Below are positions 33,901 through 44,945 of a stretch of 64,000 nucleotides of DNA, piece by piece. Within the stretch, counting starts at the first letter, position 1. Each line of letters begins with the position of its first letter. Below the pieces are notes generated by a model, which had not been told where the DNA came from, ran no database searches, and saw only the letters and a list, made by a program, of their open reading frames with translations. A program made the position numbers and the translations under genes. Source of the stretch: Liolophura sinensis (lineage: Eukaryota > Mollusca > Polyplacophora > Chitonida > Chitonidae); the NCBI RefSeq assembly GCF_032854445.1, contig NC_088295.1, positions 37,728,510 to 37,792,509 of the forward strand. Reading direction: 5' to 3'.

Positions 33901-36900
33901 CACCACTGGCTCCTGTTAGAGATGAGAAAGACCAGACTGAGCTGAATTTTAAGTGCTGTGTTTCTTATTCAAGCTTGACCAAAGTAGAAGGATTGAACTC
34001 GGGAAATCCTATCTCCATTGTCAGCCAATCAGCAGCTATTCTGTGTGCCCATTAGCAGAAGTTTTATTATGTCAATTAATGTGTAAATAAATACCTGTCT
34101 GTTTTCTCTTCCTCAGTCCAAGTGGTTATAATGCCCCTGTCAGCTTGCCCAATGTCAATAGTTACACACAGAACCAGACCCCAGGTGAGCCCATTAGTAA
34201 ACATGCACAATTGATCTGGGCCCGCTTCCACAAATGAATCATACACAACTTTTTGAGACAATAAAACTGCACATCTTTGTAAATTGAGTCGAAAATTACT
34301 AAGTACCAGTTTATGTAAGGCAAAAAATTTGTACTTGCTGTAATTCTTCAACCTTTTCCAATGTTTGCAAGCTGTTTATTCAAGGATATTTTAAAAGCAT
34401 TATTCAGTGTTAACTGATAAAACTATACTTTTTGTGAAGCCCTGAAATTGGCTAATCCAACCATTGTTGTTTTGTTCCAAAAATCAAATTAAAAATGTGC
34501 ATAAATTGCACTGAAAGTTGCCCTTTCATGTGCAGAATGGTTGAGGAATTAGGGTAACACTGTTTTAGGGTGATGATAAATATTTACAACAGGATCAAGC
34601 TGATTGTAATTTTTGATTGTAAATCACAGCTATTGTAGCTTACACTCCATTGTGCAAGAAGGTTTCCAGCGGTGTTAGTGATTTGCAATCAACTTAGGCA
34701 AACGATCCCTTTGTCTAAGTGGACCCAAAGAAATAATATCCAGCTTAACTAGTATTTAAGCTCATAACATGTATGGGATACTCTTTTCTGATTATATGCA
34801 GACTTTCGTACACATATTGAGATGATATCTTTGATACATTGATGTTGAGAGACCATTGTAAATATTTTTGAGCACTGTGTAAAACTCCAATCAAATAAAT
34901 CAAATCAATTTATCCATTATTGTCCATACCGAGCTGTGTTAAACTTCATACTCACTGAGCTAAGGACACAAAAACATGATATTTGAGAAGATGTAATGTT
35001 GAAAAAGCTTTGTAATCATTGTTAAAACATTTTTTATTATCAGTAGTGCAGCCAAGCTCTGATCCTCTGTTTTGTAACTATTCAGGAGGGCCATACAGTC
35101 AAGCAAACAGTGCTCCGTTACGGCCTGCTTACCAGGATGTGAAACCAGTGTCAGCCTGGAATGATCCTCCCATAGTGGGATCTAAAAAGGTAAGGCAACA
35201 ATTTCATTTTATGTTTTGTTATGTTTTTGATGAGCCAACACAAAAGAATTAAAAAGTAATGTCTGAAGCCTGCCTTTTTATCTTGACCCTTTTTGTTTTG
35301 TAAGAAAGTAAGAACATTGGAAGCCTTCAATACCCAAATGTTACCCTATTATTTTAACAGGCTGCCCAATATGAGGCACCGAACCCCATTACAAATCCCA
35401 TCTTTGGATCAAATCAGCCTCAGGCCCCAGAGCAAGGCCCGCCTGGAGCACCAAACTACTCACAGTTCTACAACCCAGCAGAGCACCAGCCAGCACCGCA
35501 GGTAGGTGGAAGTACACCTGCAATCATCAGTACACAAATTCTTCTGTGAAAATACAAACCCTTCTCGAATACAGCAAATGACTCAAAATTTCACTCACAA
35601 CTCTAAAGAAGACTTTTCCTGATGCTAAGATCTAGTGATCTAGTGATCTTAGAAAGTGGTTTTGAGGTTTGTTTTAAAGGTAGGGTGGCATTCTGATGGA
35701 AAGTTTCAACCATTCAAGTATTTTATGACATTTATTTGCCATTATTTTTTCGTTCGTAATTTTAGGTCATTTATTGTCTCCATATAATTTGACTGAGAGC
35801 CTAAATGTTTAGAATTTTCCAGGTTTTGCTCATGGTTAATTGTGTGCAATTGTGATCTCCACCTGTGGAGATCTGTGTAGTTTTGCAAACTATGATACAC
35901 GGCAAATATGGAAGCAGTGCAAAATTTCCTATCCACAGGCTTGAGCAAGCTTGCATGTGTTCTGGTTTTAAACTAGATTAAACTTCTGTTTTTCAGCCTG
36001 CCAAGCCAGTAGAACCTCCCAAGCCTGTAGAGAAGGGACCTATCCCACAAGAACATGTTGTTTTGAAAGAAATATTTGATGGATTAGTTAATGGTTGTAT
36101 GAACTCAGCTACAAATGCGGTAAGCGTTTGTCAGATATGCACTATGTGTACCACATCTTTTCTTCCCATTTTGTGGTGTGCAGATGTGTAACTGCTACCC
36201 TTTGATTTATATTTTGTTTTTATTGCTGGTTTAAAGGTTCCATTAGCCTACACCATAACTCATTAAATTTATCCAAGCTACTCTTTGTGTACAACATGAA
36301 TGCATTTACAGAAGATCCGCATATGATTGTTCTTGGTGGTGTACAGTAAATAGTATTAGTAAATGTATTAGTGTGTTTGAATACTTTTCTGTTTCTTTTT
36401 TATTAATAATAAGAGTGCAAAATTCATAAGTTTTGAAGGACAGAACTCAGAGGCTTTTTATGTCTATGATATTGGCAGCTTTTCTATTGGATACAAAATT
36501 ACAAACTCATGTGAACTTCATCATATGATTTTTGCCTTTTTATTTATTTTTAGCAAGTGAAAAGAAAACTAGAAGATGTTATAAGGAAGCTAGAAATTTT
36601 ATATGACAGACTAAGGGAAAGTTCAGTAAGTATCAATGTTTTTTGCTTTAGTTTGGATTTGTAATATAAAGCAAGATATTGGTGGGGTTTTTCCTTGCCT
36701 TTTAATCATATAATGGTCTTAAGCTGTGCTAGCGATGAAGATATTTTGTTTTCATATTTCAGTACGCTGTTTTAGATGCATGTGCAAGCAGTTTTAATTG
36801 TTTACACTGGAAGTAAATGCATATAAAAACAGTTAACTGTTGGCACTAGTAAACATTGAAAACTTCATGAAGATGCATTTACTTTTTTGTCAGTAACTTT

Positions 36901-37337
36901 TTGTGAAATTTCATTGAAGTTATCCTATATACATGCAGGTATATATTGACCGTCATGAATGTCAACCCCTGAAAACCTAGCAGTTTTCTACTTTCTACAT
37001 TTTGCTGTTTAATACAGGCTGGAGGTGTAAATGCACAAAGCTTGCACATCGGGATTTAACACTTGCCTTCTGCAGTTATCTACATGCAGACTGAAGGCCT
37101 GAACACACACAGCTTATATGTGTATAACTTTTGCCTTTTCTTTCTCAGTTATCCCAGAATGTGACGTTGGGTCTTCACCAGATTATCCAGTCTGTACAAC
37201 AGGGGGACTACAACACTGGACTGGCTATCTACACTCAGATGATCTCACAGGGCAACTTCTCCGAGATCAGCAGTTTTATGCCAGCATTGAAGGTGCTTCT
37301 CCAAACATCCGCGCATTTACAAGTCTATGTACAGTAA
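19777..37337 (+). CDS. SEC31A: Protein transport protein Sec31 (COPII outer coat), complete
   Basis: Sec31 pairs with Sec13 to build the outer COPII cage on ER exit sites and stimulates GTP hydrolysis on Sar1 with Sec23. Exons: 19777-19889, 20240-20329, 20837-21038, 21469-21564, 22741-22878, 23730-23872, 24274-24385, 24782-24934, 26275-26409, 26624-26923, 27381-27470, 27838-27897, 28260-28401, 29388-29593, 29967-30093, 30486-30634, 31034-31204, 31731-31919, 32398-32572, 33506-33689, 34117-34184, 35044-35189, 35361-35501, 35997-36119, 36554-36625, 37149-37337. They sum to 1237 codons plus stop, close to the family's ~1220. Order: WD40 propeller (1-~400), alpha-solenoid (~410-810), Pro/Gln-rich linker (~810-1110), C-terminal helical domain (~1115-1237). 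Vertebrates have paralogues SEC31A and SEC31B; the symbol here means the single invertebrate type. Confidence 0.95.
24964..25084 (-). repeat. SINE-1 fragment inside the splice-site array
   Basis: GGTTTTTTACGCTGTACTCC, AGAATATTTCACTCATAAAA, CGATGGCCAGCATTATGTTG and a degraded core; ends before the head. It interrupts the first few array units. Confidence 0.75.
25281..25320 (+). repeat. SINE-2 3' tail within the array, first copy
   Basis: AGTGGTGTTAAGCCATAATC then (ATTC)n. The same tail recurs at 25681-25720 because the surrounding 220-bp block was duplicated after the insertion. Confidence 0.65.
25681..25720 (+). repeat. SINE-2 3' tail within the array, second copy
   Basis: AGTGGCGTTAAGCCATAATC then (ATTC)n, exactly 400 bp from the first copy and differing by one base in the quoted stretch. 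Confidence 0.65.
25930..26070 (+). repeat. SINE-1 3' half at the end of the array
   Basis: CTCTCCGACCATACATGGGA, the GGTTTCCTCCCACCATAATG core and the ACACCAATCAAATATATAAA tail. Opposite in orientation to the fragment at 24964-25084, so the two could pair across the array in the transcript. Confidence 0.85.
26275..26409 (+). CDS. SEC31A: SEC31 exon 9, end of propeller region
   Basis: Encodes [17 protein letters not shown]... and ends [15 protein letters not shown], a hallmark of Sec31 that continues as FGGKLVTFE in exon 10. In the yeast structure this stretch supplies an extra propeller strand where Sec13-like blades join the solenoid (family knowledge). Confidence 0.9.
27234..27288 (+). repeat. 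SINE-2 3' tail fragment
   Basis: AAATTGTTAAGTACGACGTT, AAACCACAAGCACTCACACA and CTCACTCATT match the reverse complement of the 3' end of the near-full copy at 40394-40747. Intron 10 of SEC31. Confidence 0.7.
28511..28940. repeat. Large fold-back element in SEC31 intron 13
   Basis: The left arm 28511-28645 and right arm 28823-28940 are reverse complements over about 120 bp. The left reads GTGGTATATCAAGGATTAAC and the right ends GTTAATCCTTGATATACCAC; both carry GGAGTCAACCAGATTTTT or its complement. The loop is about 177 bp. No transposase and no clear target duplication is visible. In pre-mRNA it would form a long, mostly paired hairpin. Confidence 0.8.
29388..31204 (+). CDS. SEC31A: SEC31 exons 14-17: alpha-solenoid (ACE1) core
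   Basis: Encodes [20 protein letters not shown], then [20 protein letters not shown] and [45 protein letters not shown] and [16 protein letters not shown]. These are the helical repeats of the ancestral coatomer element, through which Sec31 dimerises and forms the cage edge. Exon 14 has a weak acceptor (TCATTAG, little polypyrimidine tract). It is chosen because phase 1 from exon 13 requires it; an alternative AG lies at 29355. Confidence 0.85.
31538..31655 (+). repeat. SINE-1 3' half
   Basis: ATGGTCGTGGGTTTCCACCA, GGTTTCCTCCCACGATAATT, ATCGTATAAGTGAAATATTT and a TCAAATAAAA tail, shortly before SEC31 exon 18. Confidence 0.8.
31731..35501 (+). CDS. SEC31A: SEC31 exons 18-23: proline/glutamine-rich linker
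   Basis: A low-complexity, probably disordered segment. It contains a seven-Gln run from a CAA microsatellite (near 31875), YNPT/YNQ-type repeats and Pro-rich stretches. In Sec31 this region binds Sec23 and reaches Sar1. Exon 22 carries [13 protein letters not shown] with the WN pair near residues 1053-1054. In yeast Sec31 the equivalent Trp-Asn inserts at the Sar1 active site. Exon 22 has a tandem acceptor (CAGTAG at 35041-35046) that could add or drop one codon. Confidence 0.85.
32125..32245 (+). repeat. SINE-1 3' half
   Basis: TTTCCCTCGGGCTCTGTCCG, GTTTCCTCCCACGATAATGC, AGTATAAGTGGAATATTCTT and CCAATCAAAGAAATAATTAA. SEC31 intron 18. Confidence 0.8.
32619..32891 (+). mobile_element. SINE-1, full-length copy with target-site duplication
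   Basis: The tRNA-like head has an A box (TGGCTCAGTCGG) and a B box (GAGTTCAAGTCC), then the core and a (AAAT)n tail. TTGAATGCAG flanks it at 32609-32618 and 32892-32901. Insertion lies in SEC31 intron 19, sense orientation. Confidence 0.9.
33583..33651 (+). repeat. In-frame 30-bp duplication in SEC31 exon 20
   Basis: Two tandem 30-bp units and a partial third encode [20 protein letters not shown] and GYN. Expansion in multiples of three keeps the frame and lengthens the disordered linker. Confidence 0.9.
34853..34910 (+). repeat. SINE-1 3' tail fragment
   Basis: CCATTGTAAATATTTTTGAG, CACTGTGTAAAACTCCAATC and AAATAAATCAAATCAA. SEC31 intron 21. Confidence 0.65.
35997..37337 (+). CDS. SEC31A: SEC31 exons 24-26: C-terminal helical domain
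   Basis: Encodes [20 protein letters not shown], then [20 protein letters not shown] and [39 protein letters not shown], closing in a TAA at 37335-37337. This matches the conserved Sec31 C-terminus as I remember it, including the start of the helical domain after a PKPVEKGPI linker. Confidence 0.9.
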
Positions 37338-37449
37338 GATTATAAATATAGGATACAGTCATCCAGTAGTGATTTTTTAGATCTAATCATGTGTGTTAAA
37401 GCTATTATTAACTAAAGTATTTAGCACAATGCATGTTTGCAGAGGTGTT

Positions 37450-37850
37450 TTTCACTGCTATGTAAAGATGATTTTCACCATCTTGGACAGATTTGTTTTT
37501 AACCATCTTGGACAGAAGTGTTTTTGACCATCTTGGATAAAGGTGTATTCACCATCCTGGACATTTGTTTTTCACCATCCTGGACAGCTGTTTTTCGCTT
37601 TCCTGGAGATGATGTTTTCACTACCTTGGATGAGGATGTTTTTCACCTTTATGGATGGGATGGGTCATTATCTTGAACAAATATGTTTCTCAGGATCCAG
37701 GGTAGAGGTGATTTTCACCATCTTCAGCAGAGGTGCTTTTCAGCATTTTGAACAGGTTTTTTTTTTTCACTATCCTGGATAATGGTGTATTTCACCATGC
37801 TGGACAGAGGTGTTTTTACTATCTTGAACAGAATTGTTTCTGACCATCTG
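37450..37850. repeat. Degenerate minisatellite, ~27-bp unit
   Basis: Many copies of a CACCATCTTGGACAGAGGTG + TTTTT-like unit with high divergence, starting about 110 bp after the SEC31 stop. Confidence 0.75.
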
Positions 37851-38174
37851 GTACGTGGGTGCTGTTTGTGCATCTTGTGATGTTGTAAAACGCTGATTTG
37901 TCCTCATTTAGGTTCCAAGACTAGCCATAAAGTGTTTAACATGAAAATGAACATGATATAAGAAGCATTGTTTGGACACATATATGATAAGGTTGAAAAA
38001 GAACATGTTGTTCACATCGTCATCTCAGCCTTGCAGGTGTGGCTTACCAGTACCAACTTTCTTTGTCTAGGTCATAGTATTGTTTTTATAAGCATGGCTT
38101 GTAAAAGTTAGAGGATACGATTGACAAGAGCTATGAGAAATTGGTTGACAGAATTTTAAGAACGTGTTCTGTAC

Positions 38175-38180
38175 AATAAA
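38175..38180 (+). terminator. Candidate SEC31 poly(A) signal
   Basis: AATAAA in GTACAATAAAAACGC, the first clear hexamer I find past the stop. Confidence 0.4.
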
Positions 38181-38199
38181 AACGCTTCCAAGCAATTCA

Positions 38200-40380
38200 T
38201 GCTGTCATTTGTGGCTTAACTTAATTCGTATTTTATAAGAATCAATTTCATCCCCAATGTCGCTACTGCATGCATAAAAATGTTCAGATGAATGACGTGA
38301 AAAATAAAAATGCCGTTTATGTAAAGGTATTTAGAACACGTTCTTTCCCGGGTGAAGATAATTATGATGAAAGCATTAATAATATAAGATGTATAAACAT
38401 TGGCAGATATTTATTCATCATTATAAAGGTGCGTGTATCACAATGTACATAATCCTATATCTTAACGAGACCTCCTCAAGGTGTGTGTGTTGAATCATAA
38501 AAAACAATTACTAACCAATTTTTTTGTAAACAAAATTTTACCCGTTATTTGAACGTAGTGCCAAATGTACTCTTCGCAAGCCTAACCCTCAGACGTTAAC
38601 ACACTTGACTGGCACTATACGCAATAGTTTTTAAATGAGTCATTTGGAGAATGTTTTTGCTTTGGTCCCTTCGAGTACATGTACATGTATTTACATTTTA
38701 ACGCTTCTGAACGAAACAACTTGGAGCATGTAAATCCTGAACGTTATAAGCGTTGTCATCTGTAAATATTATGCCTTTTCGCCTAGCCCAAAAGTCATTA
38801 CTAACAGTCTATTGGCGTATTGTGTAAATAACTGCATGTTAATGTCTAGACTAGAAAATATAACATATTGTCATGTAATCCACAGTTTATTGTTATACCA
38901 AAGTGTTATGCTAATTACAAATTATAAGGATTGAAATCAAATGCCTACGGACGAAGAAGTGCACTTTAAATTTCGTCATTGCAGACTGATGCAGTCACAT
39001 GCAAATGAGTATATTTTACTACTCATGATATTCATTATGAAATTGGCTTATTTATAAGTACATGTATTTACGTGTGATGTACAGGTCCATTATGCATATA
39101 GATTGTTTGCTGGAAAAATTTATCATTTAAGGGTCTGTATTGCTAAACTACGGATATCGCTTCATCGTGATTTGTATCGGTTGCCGAGTTCCCTCTCAAT
39201 ATGACTGAGTTATCTCTTGATAATACCGAGTTGGCTCCTCGCTTGCTGCAGAATTTTCCTAATATTACCGGGCTTTCTGTCAATATGGCAGAATTCCTTG
39301 TCAGTGTGTCAATATTGCTCAGTTCTCTCTCAGGAGAATGGTTCTCTAATTCTGACCTGGCCATAAACCTTGTATGGACTTTGCATTCTTGGATGTATTG
39401 AAGCACCACAGCTATTTTAAAGCACTGTTTGATGACGTCACAACAGCTAATACTATGAATAAAATTAAAATACTATCCAGTACATAAATTTGTTGTGTTT
39501 TTTCACCTAGACCTAATCGATATCGGATTTCCGGCCTTTACTCCTAACTTTTGAGCATGTAGAATGCCAGACAATGGCAAATGCAATATGAATATAACAG
39601 ATTTGTGCATACCTCGTTCTGGTGATCTCTCCTTAAAGGTTATCAGAAATTTATGTATTGGAATAACGGATTGTTTAAGTCACGCCGTGTCCGATCCAGT
39701 TTTAAATTTATGTTTTGTGCGGCGTTGGTCAATATATCCGTATATACAGGCGAGATCTTGCACCTACACTGGGCTGTAAGTTGCTCGCTGAGAAGGCTCT
39801 GAGCCATGCAGCAACTGTGGTGTCAACATTTCTAGGACTAGGCGCTAAAGTGGCCAAACCTCTTTATGTTTAGTGTATACAAGCTTCTGGCGAGAAGTTA
39901 AAGGATACATATCAAGGCACTATAAAAAATAAGAGTGTGCCATAAAAAGTAAGTTGAGAAAAGTTTTGTACTTTTACATGTAAGGCCACCTAATACATTC
40001 CGCATTAAGATTCCGTCCCTTGAAGAAGATATCAAGGCACAAGCTGCAAGGTACGGGTCCATAAGAAACTTTAAACTATCATCATCTTGTTTATTTCTAT
40101 TTGAATAAGGTAATACATCTTGATAAAGAATTGTTCATTATTTGATGTCGACATCCTTGTTATTGATGGTGGTATGAAACCAGACACCACCTAGCGGAAA
40201 CCATTACTCTTCGCCTGCTATAGCTTTGCGAATAGAGAACATTCAGTGCGGGAAACACAGGACTCCCCATATAGATGTTTGATCCTCCATGTGGAGGTGG
40301 GGGGTGGGGGGCTTCTCTCGTTAATACAGTTTTTGCTGGCTCCGCCTACTCTGCCTAGCGCCCCCTTGTTGGAGACCACA
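38200..40380. other. Intergenic DNA
   Basis: AT-rich. A short degenerate repeat (GAGTTCCCTCTCAATAT-like) is visible at 39184-39345. No gene is recognised. Confidence 0.45.
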
Positions 40381-40393
40381 GACCCCTAGATGA

Positions 40394-40747
40394 GTGAGTG
40401 CTTGGGGTTTAACGTCGTACTCAACAATTTTTCAGTCATATGACGACGAAGGAATCATTAGGGTGCATGTACGTGTAATGTGCCTCCTTGTTGCAGGACG
40501 GATTTCCACCGCTCTTTTATTTAGTGCTGCTTCACTGAGACGACTTACCGAAGGCAAGTAAGCCGCCCCGCCCGAGCCATTATACTGATACGGGTCAACC
40601 AATCGTTGCACTATCCCCTTCATGCTGAACGCCAAGCGAGGAAGTTACAACTTCCTCTTTTAAAGTCTTAGGTGTGACTCGACCCAGGATTAATCGTGGA
40701 TCTACCGCTCCCGAAGCGGTCTACCAACTGTGCTATCCGGGCCGGTA
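40394..40747 (-). mobile_element. SINE-2, near-full copy with perfect target-site duplication
   Basis: On the reverse strand the head reads GCCCGGATAGCACAGTTGG (A box TAGCACAGTTGG), then a B box GGGTCGAGTCA, a body of about 230 bp, and a 3' end CAACAATTTTTCAG-complement with GTACGACGTTAAACCCCAAG and (ACTC)n. The perfect 12-bp duplication ACCCCTAGATGA flanks it at 40382-40393 and 40748-40759. The tRNA-like head is that of a SINE, not a functional tRNA gene. Confidence 0.88.
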
Positions 40748-40759
40748 ACCCCTAGATGA

Positions 40760-42060
40760 AAAAGATATTGTCTTCTAACATCAGGTAGTGAAACGTTGTG
40801 CTCTGACAGTCGATACTTTTTCATATTTTTACCGCAGGACGCAAGTCAACCAAAGGTTGACTGAAGGTACAGCATACATTACTGAGAACTAGGCTAGACG
40901 GAAGAAATACGCATTTGCATGGGCCACTGCAAACAAAGGCTGAAACCATGTAAACTTATCAGCTGGGACAGTATATTTATAAGTAACTTTACGATATGTG
41001 AGTTTCTTGATGTTATACGCAGTTATACCGAATTGCGATCAAACGAAATCTTTACACTATACGAGAAAATGTCTAGTCAATTACAAAATCAGGAGAAAAA
41101 AGCCTTTTGTGTTCACAAAATGTCTTTGAAGCACTTGTCTGATTTATTACTTAACCATCTTGTAAATTCCAGCTGGAAGAGAAAAGCCCTAAGGTCCATG
41201 GAATATATGGTTTCCCATTATGCCAAAGCGGCGATGCAGTATTGATTTGCTCATTTTTAGGCTTCGTCGCATAAATTCCAAACCATACATTTCTTCCGGG
41301 CCTTTAAACATTTACAAACGTACCCAAGCAAGAATTCCAGGATTAATACTTGCCTGTATTGTCCGGTAATAAATTTAGTTTAAGTGAAAATATTTTAATT
41401 TTTTTATCTTCCTGAAATACCGATAGTTTTGCAGTTATTTGACTGAAATCTTCTTTGGTTAGTAAAAGCGGTTCAATTCCGACGTGGTTCATGGCTAAAA
41501 CATGTAGGCAGTTTTGGTACAGCCTCTCTCTATGCTTAGTATAGCGGGATATATAGATCAAGACTTTGTATTCCTGGAATGGGTCTTCGGCTTCATGAAA
41601 GTTGTCGATATAGCGTGCAGTGTATAATATATATAAATTCGGTCGTCTTGACACCGATCTGCTAAGAGCTAGGTGACATTGTATAGCTGTACTATGATAA
41701 ATATGACAGACGTGTACAAATTAAAAAGTACACGTATACTCTCCGTAAGCAACATGGATTGTAATCGCTCCGTAATAAATTATAAGCTGAAAAAATGAGC
41801 ACAGAGATTTTCTTAAAACGCTGCAATATATATAGGCCAACTTGTAGCCTACAAGTTAATTAATACGAGCAAAACGTCACCGAAAGTCAACAGTTAGCTA
41901 AGTTTAATTTAAGTCAAACCTTTTGACCATCCGTGCACTTTTGGTAACCCTTGCCATAATCATATAATCATATACATGCAACCATCTGTTGAAGTTTTGA
42001 AAAACAGCAATAAATTCCAGCACATGACTGAAAGTTTGTCTTTGGTCTTTACATGTATAC
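40760..42060. other. Intergenic DNA with two unassigned open frames
   Basis: 40919-41245 (+, 108 codons, helical composition, ends MVSHYAKAAMQY) and 41343-41654 (-, 103 codons) are open, but I recognise no family and no flanking splice structure. Either could be chance or a lone exon. Confidence 0.3.
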
Positions 42061-42065
42061 ATGGT

Positions 42066-42165
42066 TGTTACGGTTGTTGTTCCTAGGGAAACATCGCTGC
42101 CTGTGGCTTTAAGTCAGGAGGTTTGTCCAGTACCTTGCGGTTTACTCCAGTTCGTACGAAACAAC
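42066..42165 (+). repeat. SINE-3 fragment
   Basis: GCTTTAAGTCAGGAGGTTTG, TCCAGTACCTTGCGGTTTAC and TCCAG match the copy at 47866-48035. Confidence 0.5.
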
Positions 42166-42682
42166 ACATACATTCAAACAGCATTACTCGGTTGTCAGCG
42201 AGAGGCATGCACCTGAGTGCAATGAAGTCTTCAAGAAGCGTGATTTTTGTCATTTCTGTAACCATAGAGATTTTTCAAATCGATACTTGGACATAGTAAA
42301 CAGGTTTAAGAACCACCGGATTTTGATCCCCAACAAACACTTAATGTAGCACATATAAAGACGATGCCGTGCGTTCGTTTTTAGTTTTCAGCTAATCGTG
42401 CCTGAATATATTATAACACGAATTCTTGAAATACATCTTTTATTTGCTATAACATTGCTTTTCAAACAATAGCTGAATGAGTCAAAAAGTACGTGTAAGC
42501 CGACCTACAAGTAGGCCTATTGTTATCTACAACCATAATTCAGATTAAAATATTGATGAAACAGGGGGCCTTTACATATACATACAACACACTGAAAGAA
42601 CGTTAAGTGCATTCGCATCCATGGGTCTGCCATGTGCGCCATCATAACAAGCAACTCATTTATTACCAAAAATCGATAATAA

Positions 42683-42735
42683 TTCATCAGAGTACTGCGT
42701 AAAACACCCATCAAATAAATAAATAAATAAATAAG
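42683..42735 (+). repeat. SINE-1 3' tail fragment
   Basis: CATCAGAGTACTGCGTAAAA, CACCCATCAAATAAATAAAT then (AAAT)n. Confidence 0.75.
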
Positions 42736-42739
42736 TCAT

Positions 42740-44610
42740 CATTATCATCATATATACACAGGTATACACTGCCTTTTGAGCCGTGAAAGTCTTTTCTCGA
42801 TGTTTAAGTACAGGCTTGCCTTACACTTTACACATTAGCATAGTGCCCAGTTTTCCATGCGAATCTTCATTCTTCCAGCTCAGTGGGTAAATTCGAAATC
42901 TGGCAGAATCCCCATGATTATTACATGGATGTAGGCATACTTGACCAAATATATCCTGTAGAAGATCTTATATAGGTATTTGTCACAGACTGAGGAAATT
43001 TGAAGAACTGAGCTAACCAAAGGAGCTAGATTACGGATGAATGGCTAGGAGAATTAATCACCAGAGGCCGGTTAATTATTTGAAAGCATATTTAAAAAAA
43101 TTATACACAAATTACAAAATATAGCACATAATCCGAGTGGGTAAAACGGTATAACATATATAGAATTGATAGCATTTAACCCAGTTGGGATCGGATCTTG
43201 AATTCACGGCAAAACATGTAATTGGCATATAGAGTCCTTAATACGTATATGTCTACTTTTGACTTTTGACGCGTGTCAGTTTGATACACCTCATGCATAA
43301 GATCAAAGAAAGTGGGATGAAAAGAGCTTTAATTCATCCACCGTTTGCCTTCCCATCCATGAAGTAGAACAATTATTCTATAATCTTGTCGTTAGACTAA
43401 ACCATTGTTTTGCTTCTTTTCCTCTGAGACAAAAATTTTTTTTGGGTGTGAGAGCTATACATTTAATGTATAGCTCCCAGTGACACGTCATTTGACAGAA
43501 TTGAGTTTTTAAAGGCAATTCATTTGTGCACGTACAGAATTTAGCTGATGTAGTAATTTTCCGTCGATTTTGTCGCATTTCCATCTGGAAGTATCCGTGT
43601 ATTTAGGACCATTAAAGAACGCTGACTAACCAGTCAGTGTGCTGCTTCTGCTTCTGTTGCGTCATTCCCAAATACCAACTGTCACAGCTTCCTACTGGTT
43701 ACAGAAATGACTGATGCACTGTTCTGGACGGAAGTCACTTAGCCATTTGAGGCTCTAAAATCCACTGGTTACATAGCAAACGAAAATCACGACGACTGTA
43801 TTCCGCCTGCTACAAGGAGATATCGTCGCTTATTATTATCAAAATAATTTTTAAAACGAATCACAAATGAACAAAGACAAAAACAATCCACAAGAACCCA
43901 CGCTTAGATATGATTTCAGAAAAAATGGTAACCATACTTAATTACGATTTTAATCTGATATGATTTTAACAAAACTGCTTCTAAGCCTGTCAAATAACTT
44001 GCTTTTAATTTGTCATGGATAAGAAATGACAATTCTAATATGCCTCTATATACAGACTACAGAACATACACACAACACATCTATGGCCATTGGACATTTT
44101 CAGTTTCCATGCTGCTTGGATCAGCTGTCCATATTTCCCACGATAGTCTCACGTGGTTTAACTTGATAAATGATACTGTTTTGGGATATGCTAATAGTAT
44201 CTCGTTGTCATTCTTGTGTTAAATCTATGGTTAATGCATGTGCAATACTGTCCTGCACACGGCTGCGTGGCTGAAACGCATGATCGATGCATTTCAATGT
44301 ATATATTTCAGCAGCGCCTAACACCGTTCTGCTGATATATGCTGAGCACTAAATATACTATAAACTTGTGAAAATGTGACTAAAACTGTCAGCTACACCA
44401 GAACCTAATCAAGCCCTTATTAATAAAAAGACATAAACTTGAAAGCAAGTAACGGTGTACACGTGGCGTGAAGCCATACTGAATGGTGATAGCTGATGCT
44501 GATAGCCTAAGTCTAAGTCATCTGTACTGATAGCCTAAGTCAGCCGAATCCTACTGAAGAATGAACACTATGATCCCTTGGGGTAGAGTTATTTGATGTA
44601 TGTTAATCCC
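42740..44610. other. Intergenic DNA, nothing recognised apart from a short palindrome
   Basis: Positions 43452-43476 form a near-perfect palindrome (GAGCTATACATTTAATGTAT + AGCTC). No gene is recognised. Confidence 0.4.
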
Positions 44611-44617
44611 ATCGTCC

Positions 44618-44623
44618 TTTATT
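44618..44623 (-). terminator. Candidate poly(A) signal of the receptor gene
   Basis: AATAAA on the reverse strand, about 320 nt past the receptor stop. Confidence 0.35.
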
Positions 44624-44945
44624 TACAAAGTCATTGTAGTTTTCACTCAGCCATGTCACCTTATGTATATAACCGGCTACATGTTTCGATGATGCCTGCT
44701 ATTGTTTGAAATCGACATTAGAATCGATAACGAAATGTTACTACAAATAAGCCAAGGAGTTGCTATCCATTAGTTAACGTTCCTGTTCTTCGATCCCAGC
44801 TTGTAGATGCATATTAAGGGAAGGAAACCCTGTGCAAAATGCATTCACATTTGTCATCCAGTGATTGGCTTTGCTTTACATTCGCAGCAAAACACACGAT
44901 TACGAAAGGCCACAATATAGAGAACACATATTAATAAAGTTATTG

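Larger units (their letters stand above)
37338..38200 (+). other. SEC31 3' UTR region with degenerate repeat
   Basis: A degenerate ~27-bp repeat (TTTTTCACCATCTTGGACAG-like) fills about 37450-37850. The first clear AATAAA after it is at 38175-38180. If the UTR extends that far it is about 850 nt and contains the repeat. Confidence 0.5.

Noticed and set aside
40660..40745. Functional tRNA gene at the SINE-2 head
   Set aside because: Only A- and B-box-like blocks are kept; the stems are irregular, and it is joined to a SINE body within a target duplication.
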